A stretch of DNA of 64,000 bases from NCBI GenBank assembly GCA_963746325.1, contig CAVVBC010000030.1, forward strand, positions 1-64,000. The letters are read 5' to 3'. The position numbers and the translations under genes were made by a program. A model generated the notes under the pieces. That model did no database searches. It saw only the letters and a program-made list of their open reading frames with translations, and was not told the origin of the DNA. The DNA is from RPQJ01 sp963746325. GTDB taxonomy: Bacteria; Pseudomonadota; Gammaproteobacteria; Steroidobacterales; Steroidobacteraceae. This document shows positions 56,823 to 64,000 of the stretch, piece by piece. The stretch's first letter is position 1. Every line of letters starts with the position of its first letter.

Positions 56823-56961
56823 GGGCTAGTCGGAACGCGCTTGCGCGCGAAGAACAGCCCTCACCCGGCCTGCGGCCGACGTCGGCCGCGGCCGCGGGAG
56901 AGGGCTACCGTCGCGCGTAAGCGCGCTTCCGACTAGCCCCTAACCCCTAGCCCCTAGTCCC
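56801..56961. repeat. G-rich heptamer inverted-repeat element (copy 2)
   Basis: Perfect 31-bp arms at 56805-56835 and 56927-56957, built from CTAGGGG/TTAGGGG units and ending AGTCGGAA. Pairing continues inward (CGCGCTTGCGCGCGA against a near-match). The loop is itself palindromic (AGCCCTC...GAGAGGGCT and CGGCCGACGTCGGCCG). It fills the glgA-WHy gap and provides the last codons and TAG of glgA. Related to 12650-12818 (shared CTAGGGGCTAGTCGGAACGC). Confidence 0.9.
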
Positions 56962-56966
56962 TTCCG

Positions 56967-57488
56967 TCAGATTCCCGCGCCCTTCGCCTGCGCGAGCGCC
57001 CGCGTGATGTCCACCGTGCCCTGGTGGCTGAAGGGAATCTTGCGGATCATGCCCTTGTCGACCAGCACCTTGCCGGTGATCTCGTACTGCAGGTCCTGCA
57101 GCTTGCCGCCGCCGACGCGGCTCAGCAACCGGCCGAAGCTGCTCACGAAGTTGGTCGTGATGACCATGTCGAATTCGGCCTCGCCTCTTGCCGGCAACAG
57201 GAAGCTGTCGTTGCTGACGCCTTCCGCGAAACTGTCGCCCATGAGGATGATCGTGTAGTCGATGCCGCGCACCGGGATCTCGAGCTCATTCGGGTTCTTG
57301 ACCAGCACACGCACCTTGAACCGCTGCGCGAACATGTCGGTGGAGAGCATCTGGATGCCGACCAGGCTCAGGTCCGGCGATTCGAGCTTGTCGCCGAACG
57401 TGGAGCAGCCAGCCAGCAGCGTGAGAGCCAACCACAGGCCCGTGGCGGTCGCGAGCCAGCGTGACCGGGCATTTCGCAGCAGCAGCAT
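56967..57488 (-). CDS. WHy/LEA-type lipoprotein
   Basis: 173 residues with a lipoprotein signal (LWLALTLLAGC, Cys about 28). The remainder is one WHy (water stress/hypersensitive response) immunoglobulin-like domain: RFKVRVLVKNPNELEIPVRGIDYTI, then DMVITTNFVSSFGRLL. Such proteins are associated with desiccation or stress tolerance in the periplasm. 25 bases from glgC in the same direction, so perhaps cotranscribed. Confidence 0.85.
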   Translation of the reverse strand: MLLLRNARSRWLATATGLWLALTLLAGCSTFGDKLESPDLSLVGIQMLSTDMFAQRFKVRVLVKNPNELEIPVRGIDYTIILMGDSFAEGVSNDSFLLPARGEAEFDMVITTNFVSSFGRLLSRVGGGKLQDLQYEITGKVLVDKGMIRKIPFSHQGTVDITRALAQAKGAGI

Positions 57489-57512
57489 CGGCTTTCCTTG
57501 CAGTAGTTCGGG

Positions 57513-58796
57513 TCAGGCGCCGCCGCGCGCGGTGGCGCGCAGCATCGAAGCGGTGACGAGGGTAACCCCGTTCTCGCTGACATAGAAGCGCTCGCGATCC
57601 TGCGCCGGGTCGACGCCGATGGTGGTGCCGTCCGGCACGACGGCGCCCTCGTCGATGATCGCGTTGCGGATGACGCAGCGCTCGCCGATGCGCACGCGCG
57701 GCAGGATCACCGAACGGTCGACCGTCGAATAGTCGTGCACGCGCACCTGCGAGAACAGCAGCGAATTGGTCACGCGCGAACCGGAGATGATGCAGCCGCC
57801 GGAGACCATCGAATCGATGGCGCAACCGCGGCGGTCCTCGTCGTCGAACACGAACTTCGCCGGCGGCAACTGTTCCTGGTAGGTCCAGATCGGCCACTGC
57901 TCGTCGTAGATGTTGAGTTCGGGCGAGACCCGCACCAGCTCCATGTTCGCGTCGTAGTAGGCGTCGATGGTGCCCACGTCGCGCCAGTAATGCTGGGCCT
58001 TGCTGCGCACGTCCTCGAACGGATAGGCAAACACGCGCAGCTTCTCGATCGCCGCGGGAATGATGTTCTTGCCGAAGTCGTGGGCGGAGTCGGGGTCGTC
58101 CGCGTCGGCACGCAGCAGCCGCTCGAGCAGCCGTGGATTGAACACGTAGATGCCCATCGAGGCCATGGCGACGTCGGGACGGCCGGGAATCGGCGGCGGA
58201 TCGCGCGGCTTCTCGAGGAAATTGAGCACGCGATTCGATTCATCCACGCCGACGACGCCGAACTCGCGCGCGCGGTCGATCGGCACCTCGACGACGCCTA
58301 CGGTGATGTCGGCTTCCTTTTCGACGTGGAAGCCGATCATCGGGCCGTAGTCCATCTTGTAGATGTGATCGCCCGCGAGCACCAGCACGTGCAGCGGACG
58401 ATGCGCGCGGATCAGCTCCATGTTCTGCCACAAGGCGTCCGCGGTGCCCTGGTACCACTCGGGACCGAGCCGCTGCTGCGCGGGAATGATCTCGATGAAC
58501 TCGCCGAACTCGCCGCGCAGGAAGCCCCAGCCCTTGCCGATGTGCTGGATCAGCGAGTGCGCCTTGTACTGCGTGAGCACCGAGATCTGCCGGATCCCCG
58601 AGTTGAGGCAGTTCGAGAGCACGAAATCGATGATGCGGAACTTGCCGCCGAACGGCGCCGCCGGCTTGCACCGGTCTTCGGTGAGCTGCCTGAGCCGCTC
58701 GCCGCGGCCGCCGGCCATGATGACCGCGAGGGTGCCGCGAGTGAGCCGGCTCAGGTAACGGCGCGGAGCACCAATTTTTTGCTGTTCGGTCGACAT
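57513..58796 (-). CDS. glgC: Glucose-1-phosphate adenylyltransferase
   Basis: 427 residues from ATG 58796 (GGAG 9 bases upstream), same as E. coli (431). Makes ADP-glucose for glycogen. Nucleotide site AVIMAGGRGERLRQLTEDRCKPAAPFGGK (cut), sugar-nucleotide motifs YQGTADALWQN and LAGDHIYKMDYGPMI, HYWRDVGTIDAYYDANM, then a left-handed beta helix. Convergent with glgA across the repeat and WHy gene, so the two glycogen genes are not one operon here. Confidence 0.97.
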   Translation of the reverse strand: MSTEQQKIGAPRRYLSRLTRGTLAVIMAGGRGERLRQLTEDRCKPAAPFGGKFRIIDFVLSNCLNSGIRQISVLTQYKAHSLIQHIGKGWGFLRGEFGEFIEIIPAQQRLGPEWYQGTADALWQNMELIRAHRPLHVLVLAGDHIYKMDYGPMIGFHVEKEADITVGVVEVPIDRAREFGVVGVDESNRVLNFLEKPRDPPPIPGRPDVAMASMGIYVFNPRLLERLLRADADDPDSAHDFGKNIIPAAIEKLRVFAYPFEDVRSKAQHYWRDVGTIDAYYDANMELVRVSPELNIYDEQWPIWTYQEQLPPAKFVFDDEDRRGCAIDSMVSGGCIISGSRVTNSLLFSQVRVHDYSTVDRSVILPRVRIGERCVIRNAIIDEGAVVPDGTTIGVDPAQDRERFYVSENGVTLVTASMLRATARGGA

Positions 58797-58899
58797 CCGT
58801 GAGGTCTCCGTTCGCCGCAGCGGCTCCGCCACCATGTCACAGAACCGGGCTGCAATAAATCCGTTGCTGCAACGCAGTAATCGGCATCGCTCGATAGTG

Positions 58900-58931
58900 T
58901 TGACTTCATACTAGTACTTGATGCCTACTAT
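58900..58931 (+). promoter_or_regulatory. Possible promoter and operator of the PadR gene
   Basis: TTGACT at 58900-58905 is a good -35, and TACTAT at 58926-58931 a -10, but the spacer is 20 bases, longer than normal. Between them TACTAGTA (58909-58916) is a perfect palindrome that the adjacent PadR regulator might bind. Confidence 0.4.
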
Positions 58932-58958
58932 GCTCCAGTCACCAAGGAGACGGACCGC

Positions 58959-59390
58959 ATGACGCGGGACGAAAACGACACGATCGCCAGCGAGACGGAG
59001 TCCGATACGTCGGCCGACGCCCTGTCGCGCAAGTTCCAGCGCGAACTCAGCGCGGGCCTCACGTCACTGGTGCTGCTTTCCGTCCTGGCCGAAGCCGAGA
59101 CGGACCTCTACGGCTACGAGATCGCGCGCCGCCTGAGCAGCGACGACGCACCGGCCGCGCCCTTCAAGCAAGGCGCGCTGTACCCGGTGCTGCGCAACAT
59201 GAGCGGCGCCGGGTTGCTCACCAGCCGCGTGGTGCCTTCGTACTCCGGGCCACCCCGCCGTTACTACCGCATCACGCCACTCGGCCACGAGGTGCTCGCG
59301 GCCTGGCGTGAAACATGGCTCAGCACCCGCGCCTTCGTCGACACCATCGTGCCACCCACGTCCACCGCTGCACAGGAGATGCCGTCATGA
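58959..59390 (+). CDS. PadR family transcriptional regulator
   Basis: 143 residues from ATG 58959 (AAGGAGA upstream). Winged helix: GLTSLVLLSVLAEAETDLYGYEIARRLS, PFKQGALYPVLRNMSGAGLLTSRV, RRYYRITPLGHEVLAAW. Short C-terminal domain, so the PadR-s2 type. It overlaps its partner by ATGA; PadR/HAAS pairs are a recurrent two-gene unit in which the membrane protein is presumably controlled by or signals with PadR. Confidence 0.93.
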   Translation: MTRDENDTIASETESDTSADALSRKFQRELSAGLTSLVLLSVLAEAETDLYGYEIARRLSSDDAPAAPFKQGALYPVLRNMSGAGLLTSRVVPSYSGPPRRYYRITPLGHEVLAAWRETWLSTRAFVDTIVPPTSTAAQEMPS

Positions 59391-60309
59391 CGGCCGCGAC
59401 ACCTCGCACCGTCGGGGATTACCTCGACCTGCTCCGCGCCGAACTGCAGGGCGCCGACCGCGCCCTGGTGCAGGACGCGCTCTACGATGCGGAGGAACAC
59501 CTGCGCGCAGAGCTCGCGCAGCACCCGGACGTCACGGAAGAAACCATGCTCGACCGCATCGTGGCGAGCTACGGCGCCCCGGCCGAAGTGGCAGACGCCT
59601 ATCGCTCGAATGAAATGCGCGTGCAGGCCGCGTTGCGGACGCCGCCCCCGAAACCGAAGCACACGGCGCTCGGGCGATTCTTCGGCGTCTATCGCCGATC
59701 CGCGTGCGTACCTCAGCGTCGCCTACATGCTGCTCGCGCTGGCGACGGGCATTTTCTATTTCATGTTCGCCGTCACCGGCCTGTCGCTGTCGGCCGGGTT
59801 TGCCATCCTGATCATCGGCATCCCGTTCTTCCTGCTGTTCATCGGCACGACGCGCGTGCTGGCGCTGGCGGAAGGTCGCATCGTCGAAACGCTGCTCGGC
59901 ACACGCATGCCGCGCAGGCCCGTGCACCCGGGCCCGCAACTGGGCTTGATGGATCGCGTGCTCGACATGCTGCGCGACCCGCGCACGTGGGGCACGCTGC
60001 TCTACCTGCTGCTGATGCTGCCGCTCGGACTTTTCTACTTCATGTTCGCGATCGTCGGCATCGTCTGCTCGCTGACGCTGACGCTGGCCCCGATCGTCGT
60101 GTTGCTCGTATCACGGCGGCTTCGTCACCATCGACGGCACTCTCGAGTCGCCGCACCCGGCGTTGTTGCCTTTGATTTCGATCCTGGGTGTAGTGTTGCT
60201 CACCGTTACGCTGCATCTCGCCCGGGGCATCGGTTATCTGCATGGCCAGCTCGCCAAGAAATTGCTCGTGCACGCTCCCCGCGCAGCGGACGAGCCCGCC
60301 GTCCCCTGA
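59387..60309 (+). CDS. HAAS/DUF1700-type membrane protein, two frameshifts
   Basis: Partner of the PadR gene. The N-terminal ~95 residues are the HAAS signalling domain (YLDLLRAELQGADRALVQDALYDAEEHLRAEL); then several membrane helices (YLSVAYMLLALATGIFYFMF, LLYLLLMLPLGLFYFMFAIV) and a C-terminal HGGFVTIDGTLESPHPALL. Frame changes near 59697 and 60108 are both +1; after them the frame runs to a TGA at 60307-60309. With the two corrections the protein is a single ~300-residue membrane protein. Function unknown. Confidence 0.82.
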
Positions 60310-60901
60310 CGCCCGTCGCGCCCGGTCTCAACTCGATTCGCGATCCGGGCCGCGGCGCTGGCCGCCTGGGCGGTGCTCGCCGCTGCCTGCGGCCATGCCG
60401 AGACACCGAGCCGCCCACGGCCCGGCGAACACATCCGGGCTGCTCTGCGCGCCGGCACCGGAAGGCTCCCTGCGCGCACGACTGCAGGGCGCCATCGACG
60501 CGGAACTCGACTGGTCGCCACCGCAGGTCGCGCCGTGCCTCGGCGGCACGCGTCCGCAGGGCGACGGCGTTCGACTCGTCTACAAGGGCGAACTCGACGG
60601 CACACCGCTGTTGATCGTGATCGGCGTCGCGAGCCTCGCGCAGGACACGACCAGCGCGCGCAACGTGCCCGCCAACGTCACGCTGGTGCGGGAAGGCGCG
60701 GGGGATTTCTATTCCACCCAGGGCGACGACAAATGCGCGCTCGACGAAGTGCGGCAGGAACCCCTGGCTGGCCAGGCAGGTCGATACCGGCTGACTGCCC
60801 GCGGCTACTGCACGCAACCGGCGCGCGCGCTGAGCGGCAACGGCGCGGTGCTGGTGACGCGCTTCGATGCGGTAGCCATCGTCGATTACCCGAAGGACTG
60901 A
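60310..60901 (+). CDS. Putative lipoprotein of unknown function, one frameshift, start unresolved
   Basis: A lipoprotein signal AAWAVLAAACG is readable at about 60345-60385 in one frame, followed by HAETPSRPRPGEH. After a +1 shift near 60430 the remaining frame continues SGLLCAPAPEGSLRARLQGAIDAELDW to AIVDYPKD at 60901. A conserved-looking core: VRLVYKGELDGTPLLIVIGVASL and LVREGAGDFYSTQGDDKC. No ATG or GTG fits before the signal, so a further error or unusual start is likely. Next gene starts 3 bases after the stop. Confidence 0.6.
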
Positions 60902-60903
60902 CC

Positions 60904-61429
60904 ATGCACGTTCGCCTGGCCACGCTTCTACTGAGCACGCTCTGTGCATTGCTGCCCGTCGCGGCCCCGGCAGCGCCCGCGGGCACGCTGCCGCTCAGCG
61001 AGTTCCCCCGCGAGCGCATCGCGATCGAGACGCGGGCCAGCATCCGCCGCCACCTGTTCGAGGCATGGCGTGCGGAGACTCGGCGCACCCAGGCGCAGGG
61101 CTTCATGTTCGTCGAGGACGCCGCCGTGCGTCCCGACCAGGCGATGATCTTCACGTATGACCCGCCCGAGACTCGTCACCATGTGGATGAAGAACACGCT
61201 GCTGCCGCTCGACATGCTGTTCGTCGATGCGCGCGGCTGCATCGTGACCATCAAGCAGGATGCCAGGCCGGGCTCGCTCGCGCAGATCAGTTCGGGCGTG
61301 CCCGTGTCGCTGGTCGTCGAATTGAAGGCCGGCACCGTTGCGGCCCAGATCATCGCCGTGGGCGACCGGGTGTTGCGACTCGACGCCGGCTGGCCCGCTG
61401 CGACGCCTGCCTGCAGTGCCGCCCGCTAG
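60904..61429 (+). CDS. Secreted DUF192 family protein, one frameshift
   Basis: From ATG 60904: signal peptide LLLSTLCALLPVAAPAAPA, then a helical segment to FMFVEDAAVRPDQAMIFTYDPP. After a +1 frame change near 61168 the family core continues: LVTMWMKNTLLPLDMLFVDARGCIVTIKQ and VVELKAGTVAAQIIAVGDRVLRLD. The F/W-M-K-N-T motif is the DUF192 signature. Function unknown. The TAG at 61427-61429 abuts a repeat element beginning GAAAGCTCTGC. Confidence 0.82.
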
Positions 61430-61485
61430 GAAAGCTCTGCCCAGGTCCGCAAGTGACGCGTTGCGTGCGCTCGATCCGGTGCCTG

Positions 61486-61556
61486 TCACCGAGCACTCAA
61501 GGTCAGCCGCGCCGGTTTCCAATTCGGCACCGCGCGTCGAACACGCGAGGACGACC
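61486..61556. repeat. 71-base dispersed repeat module (copy 2)
   Basis: Copy of 45467-45537 with a single difference (A for G near the end, ACACGCGAGGACGACC). Same orientation and followed by the same GCTGCCAGAGCGCTCGATCC stem, but here hairpin E1 and about 125 bases are interposed. Non-coding. Confidence 0.85.
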
Positions 61557-61566
61557 AGTCGCTGGC

Positions 61567-61640
61567 GCGTCCGACCCGGGACCGTTCCCCGAGCTTGGAA
61601 AGGCAGACACGCGCTCTGGGAACGGTCCCGGGTAGGACGC
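61567..61640. repeat. Constant-loop hairpin E1
   Basis: Arms 61567-61589 and 61618-61640 (GCGTCCGACCCGGGACCGTT and complement, one mismatch at position 7). The 28-base loop (61590-61617) contains GCTTGGAAAGGCAGACAC, the family core in minus orientation. Part of the composite repeat. Confidence 0.87.
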
Positions 61641-61671
61641 TTGCGACCTGCCAGCCTGCGACGCTGCCAGA

Positions 61672-61745
61672 GCGCTCGATCCGGTGCCTGTCACAGAGCG
61701 CGTGTCTGCCTTTCCAAGCTCGGTGACAGGCACCGGATCGAGCGC
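61672..61745. repeat. Constant-loop hairpin E2
   Basis: Perfect 23-bp arms 61672-61694 and 61723-61745 (GCGCTCGATCCGGTGCCTGT), the same arm sequence as copy D. The 28-base loop 61695-61722 has GTGTCTGCCTTTCCAAGC in plus orientation. Confidence 0.88.
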
Positions 61746-61786
61746 ACGCAACGCGTCACTTGCGGACCTGTGCAGAGCTTCCCTGG

Positions 61787-62803
61787 CTAGTTGGGACTGC
61801 CCCTGAGGCGCGTGGCGCAGTTGCCGCCTGACACGCAGCGATCGATGGACGCGCCCCGCTGCACGTACGTCTTGATCTGGAATTCACGGCGGCCGTAATC
61901 CACGACGAATCTCTGCAGCGTGCCGAGCACGTCCATGCCGACGATCAGCGTGGGCTCGTCGGCCAGGCCCCACAATGAAAAGACGTGCAGGTTGCTGAAT
62001 GTCACCGGCACGTTGCTCAAACGCGCTTCGCCGATGCGGATGCTCGGGCGTGGCGTAGGTGATGCCGCGGGTATCGCCGGGCGTGGCGCCCGAGACGACC
62101 GAACCCGGGCGGTCGCTGTGCAGGCGGCGCAGCAGCGCCTGCTGCAGCTGCAGGTTGCCGATCGTGTGCTCGGCGCCGGTATCGATCACGACGTGCGTCT
62201 CGACGTCGCCCACGTGGCCGGCCACCAGCAGCAAGCCCTGGTACATCGTGCGCGCCGGCACCGTCAGGTAGCCTTGCGGCGCTCGCCGCCGGTCGGACGC
62301 GCCGATGCGCACCCGGTCGTTGCGGAAGTCGACCTCGATCCGGGATTGCTGCAGGCCATCGACGCCGAGGATGCCGTCGGCGTCGGCGAAGACGCTTCCT
62401 CCCAATACCGGCATCGCTGGTCCTGCAGGATGAGGTTGCCCACGCGCAGTTCGTCGACCAGCGCCATCGGCACGATCGCCGAGCCGGTCACGCCATGCAC
62501 CTGGACGGTCTCCGTGCCTACCGCGTCGAGGCCGAGCTGTTCGGCCAGCCGCGACGACAGCACCGAACGGTTCGCACCGAGATCAATGATGAACCGGTAC
62601 GGGCCAGAGCCATTGACCTCGACCGCGGCCAGCATGCGGCCTACCCGGTCCGGGCGCGTGGGCGCCGCATAGAGTGCCTGCCCCGGCGCGTCGACACCGT
62701 CGCTGGCCTGCGCCAAAGACGTGAATGCCTGGGCGGCCGTCGCCACGAGCACGAGCAGGCCGCGGAGCGACCGGTGGGTGTGTGCTGGCGCGGGGGGCTG
62801 CAT
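61787..62803 (-). CDS. Secreted retropepsin-like aspartic protease with two catalytic modules, two frame breaks
   Basis: From ATG 62803 a signal peptide (LRGLLVLVATAAQAFTSLAQA) opens an aspartyl protease. Two active-site motifs occur in one chain: FIIDLGANRSVLS (DLG variant) and VVIDTGAEHTIGN, each with following hydrophobic-hydrophobic-G phrases (GILGVDGLQQ and IVGMDVLG). Frame breaks near 62415 (one base missing) and 62050 (one base extra) are needed to join QDQ to MPVLGGSVFADADG and then to IRIGEARLSNVPVTF. The joined chain ends RLRGSPN at 61787. Probably periplasmic; function unknown. Confidence 0.72.
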
Positions 62804-62931
62804 GCGTGTTTCGACCTCGTGCACCGTGGTCGGTTCAAGCGTCGAACGTGACGCCCATGGCCGCCCTGCTACTCTTGGCGACTGGGTCGATCTAACTCCC
62901 ATCGGCCGCGGCTGGCAAGTCGGATGCAAGC

Positions 62932-63116
62932 ATGAGCTCTGTCACCCTGGAAAACCTGCGCGCGCGGCGGCGGGCGATGCCCTGCTGTTCTGGAGCGTGC
63001 AGCCCTCGGGCGCCCTCGACTACGACACGCTGCACGCCGGCCTCGCGCCTGCCCAGGGCGTGAAGCGGGTGTTGTCGCATTGGATCCGTGACCGCACGGT
63101 CGATGGGTCCGCCTGA
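62932..63116 (+). pseudogene. C-terminal fragment of a 2OG-Fe(II) prolyl 4-hydroxylase-like oxygenase
   Basis: The phrases SVTLENLRAR and GDALLFWSVQPSGALDYDTLHAGLAPAQGVKRVLSHWIRDR (shown in parts) match the end of P4H-type dioxygenases, including the second iron His and the 2OG-binding Lys/Arg. A frame shift of -1 near 62970 joins the two. The N-terminal ~200 residues are absent; the upstream DNA belongs to the opposite-strand retropepsin. Likely a remnant or junction fragment. Confidence 0.6.
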
Positions 63117-63154
63117 GCGCGGCGCAGTCGCCCCGACCGCAGCGGTCCGTTGCC

Positions 63155-64000
63155 TCAGTCCCGGGCGGTCGCCACCACCGGATTGCCCGCGGCGTCGACG
63201 AGTCCTGCCTCGGCGAGCCGTCGCACCACGGGCTGCAGCTGGCTCTCGAAGTTGCGCCACTTCTTCACCGATGACCGGTAGATCGGTTGGCGCACCTGCG
63301 CCGCACTGGCCGTCGTCGACGCGGCCCGCGACTGGTGGAACTCGAGCACCTCGTCCTGCCACGGCAAGCCACAGCGCTCCAGCAACCTGCGGCATTGCTG
63401 GGGCGGATCGGCGACGAGTTCTTCGTAGCTCACGTCGCAGATGACCCCCGGCAGCACCGCGTGCCAGTGGTCCATCGTGCGCCGGTACTCGATGTAGAAC
63501 TGCGCCAGTTCGTCGAGCTGGTACGAGTAATGGTAGGCGTTGATGAACAGCGTCTTGAAGATGGCGTAGCAGGTGTCGAGCGGGTCGCGGGTCAGGTGCA
63601 CGATCTTCGCGTTCGGCAGCGCCTGGTGGATCAGGCCGCAATAGCGGAAGTTGAACGGCAGCTTGTCCACGAAGAATTTCTTGCCGCCGGCGAGCGGTCG
63701 CACCGCGTTCAGGTAATTGCGGCCCAGCTCGGCAAAGTCCATCTGCAGCGACGCGCGCAGCAGGTCCGCGTCGGCGGCTCCGATCCGGGCATGGGTGGCC
63801 TGCGCCAGGCTCGTCATCTCTGCAGGAAAGTCGACAAGCTCGCCGAGCGAGACGACGTCGGAGTGGCTGCCCAGGATGCGCTCGACCAGCGTCGTGCCAG
63901 TGCGCGGCATCCCCAGGATGAAGATCGGGCCCGTCGACGGATCGCCCGGTGAGGCCTGCCCGAGCGCCTCGCTCGTGTAGTGCGCCATCACCTTCTGCAT
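63155..64000 (-). CDS. Sulfotransferase family protein, 5' part cut by window end
   Basis: 281 residues visible. 5'-PSB loop FILGMPRTGTTLVERILGSH binds PAPS; the 3'-phosphate region is VHLTRDPLDTCYAIFKT; YEELVADPPQQCRRLLERCGL is the typical C-terminal motif. Related to TPR-sulfotransferase proteins, in which an N-terminal tetratricopeptide region would extend beyond base 64000, so the ATG at the edge is probably not the start. Transfers sulfate to an unknown protein or sugar acceptor. Confidence 0.88.
   Translation of the reverse strand: MQKVMAHYTSEALGQASPGDPSTGPIFILGMPRTGTTLVERILGSHSDVVSLGELVDFPAEMTSLAQATHARIGAADADLLRASLQMDFAELGRNYLNAVRPLAGGKKFFVDKLPFNFRYCGLIHQALPNAKIVHLTRDPLDTCYAIFKTLFINAYHYSYQLDELAQFYIEYRRTMDHWHAVLPGVICDVSYEELVADPPQQCRRLLERCGLPWQDEVLEFHQSRAASTTASAAQVRQPIYRSSVKKWRNFESQLQPVVRRLAEAGLVDAAGNPVVATARD

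Larger units (their letters stand above)
61429..61786. repeat. Composite mosaic repeat element with nested inverted arms
   Basis: About 358 bases bounded by outer arms (61429-61493 and 61722-61786) that are inverted copies differing at only a few positions: AGCTCTGCCCAGGTCCGCAA on the left and its complement on the right. Inside lie the 71-base module (61486-61556) and hairpins E1 and E2. The left arm follows the DUF192 stop and the right arm abuts the stop of the convergent retropepsin. No coding signal is seen in this gap. Confidence 0.85.

Noticed and set aside
56805..56957. Insertion sequence ends
   Set aside because: Inverted arms enclose only about 90 bases with no transposase; element is too small for an IS and resembles an extragenic palindrome.

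Overview
This 64 kb window is GC-rich chromosomal DNA from a Gram-negative proteobacterium. It carries BamD, two RND efflux systems, outer-membrane barrels and lipoproteins. The rluD-pgeF-clpB order with divergent bamD is the classic gammaproteobacterial arrangement. The phasin/PhaR pair, AspRS, TtcA and an NdvB-like glucan synthase fit a free-living gammaproteobacterium, perhaps near the Xanthomonadales/Nevskiales/Steroidobacter group; that placement is inference. I see no rRNA, tRNA, CRISPR array, prophage or transposase.

Layout. 1-5.6 kb: a tripartite RND pump (adaptor cut by the window edge, permease, NodT-type channel). 5.6-15.5 kb (minus): small secreted protein, alpha/beta hydrolase, aspS-DUF502-fmdB, clpB, ZIP transporter, pgeF-rluD. 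15.5-25.8 kb (plus): bamD abruptly joined to an outer-membrane barrel, a GH17-GT2 glucan synthase, a large FAD/Fe-S oxidoreductase, a membrane-anchored GDPD. 25.8-33.4 kb: envelope and housekeeping genes (barrel, DUF4404, MliC-like lipoprotein, pirin, M49-like peptidase, peptide deformylase, DksA/TraR zinc finger). 33.4-37.0 kb (minus): a tightly overlapping three-gene cassette of a phosphatase/degenerate ADP-ribosylglycohydrolase fusion, a gluzincin peptidase and an ATP-grasp ligase. 37-47 kb: APC permease, TtcA, a hybrid histidine kinase coupled to a REC-PAS-GGDEF-EAL protein, an M32 carboxypeptidase with altered zinc site. 47-52.7 kb (minus): a second RND pump and a cysteine synthase. 52.8-55.3 kb: MaoC hydratase, phasin, PhaR, Ada-like repair protein. 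55.3-64 kb: glgA (five frame breaks), WHy lipoprotein, glgC, a PadR/HAAS pair, DUF192, a double-domain retropepsin, a 2OG-oxygenase fragment and a partial sulfotransferase.

Two repeat families stand out. The first is a mosaic of hairpins with a constant loop (core GTGTCTGCCTTTCCAAGC) but different, perfectly or nearly perfectly self-complementary arms of about 22 bp: five full copies and two eroded ones, sitting at gene ends and in one case read through as a ~90-residue tail on TtcA. The second is a GGGGCTA/GGGGTTA heptamer element arranged as long inverted repeats, including a perfect 31-bp pair that supplies the stop codon of glgA. A separate palindrome contains the start codon of the alpha/beta hydrolase.

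Many otherwise well-conserved genes are broken by single-base frame changes (pgeF, glucan synthase, FAD oxidoreductase, histidine kinase, glgA, HAAS protein, lipoprotein, DUF192, retropepsin). Nearly all are net +1 in the gene's own direction. That bias suggests residual insertion errors in the assembly rather than biological decay, so these genes are annotated as single loci with the breaks stated.
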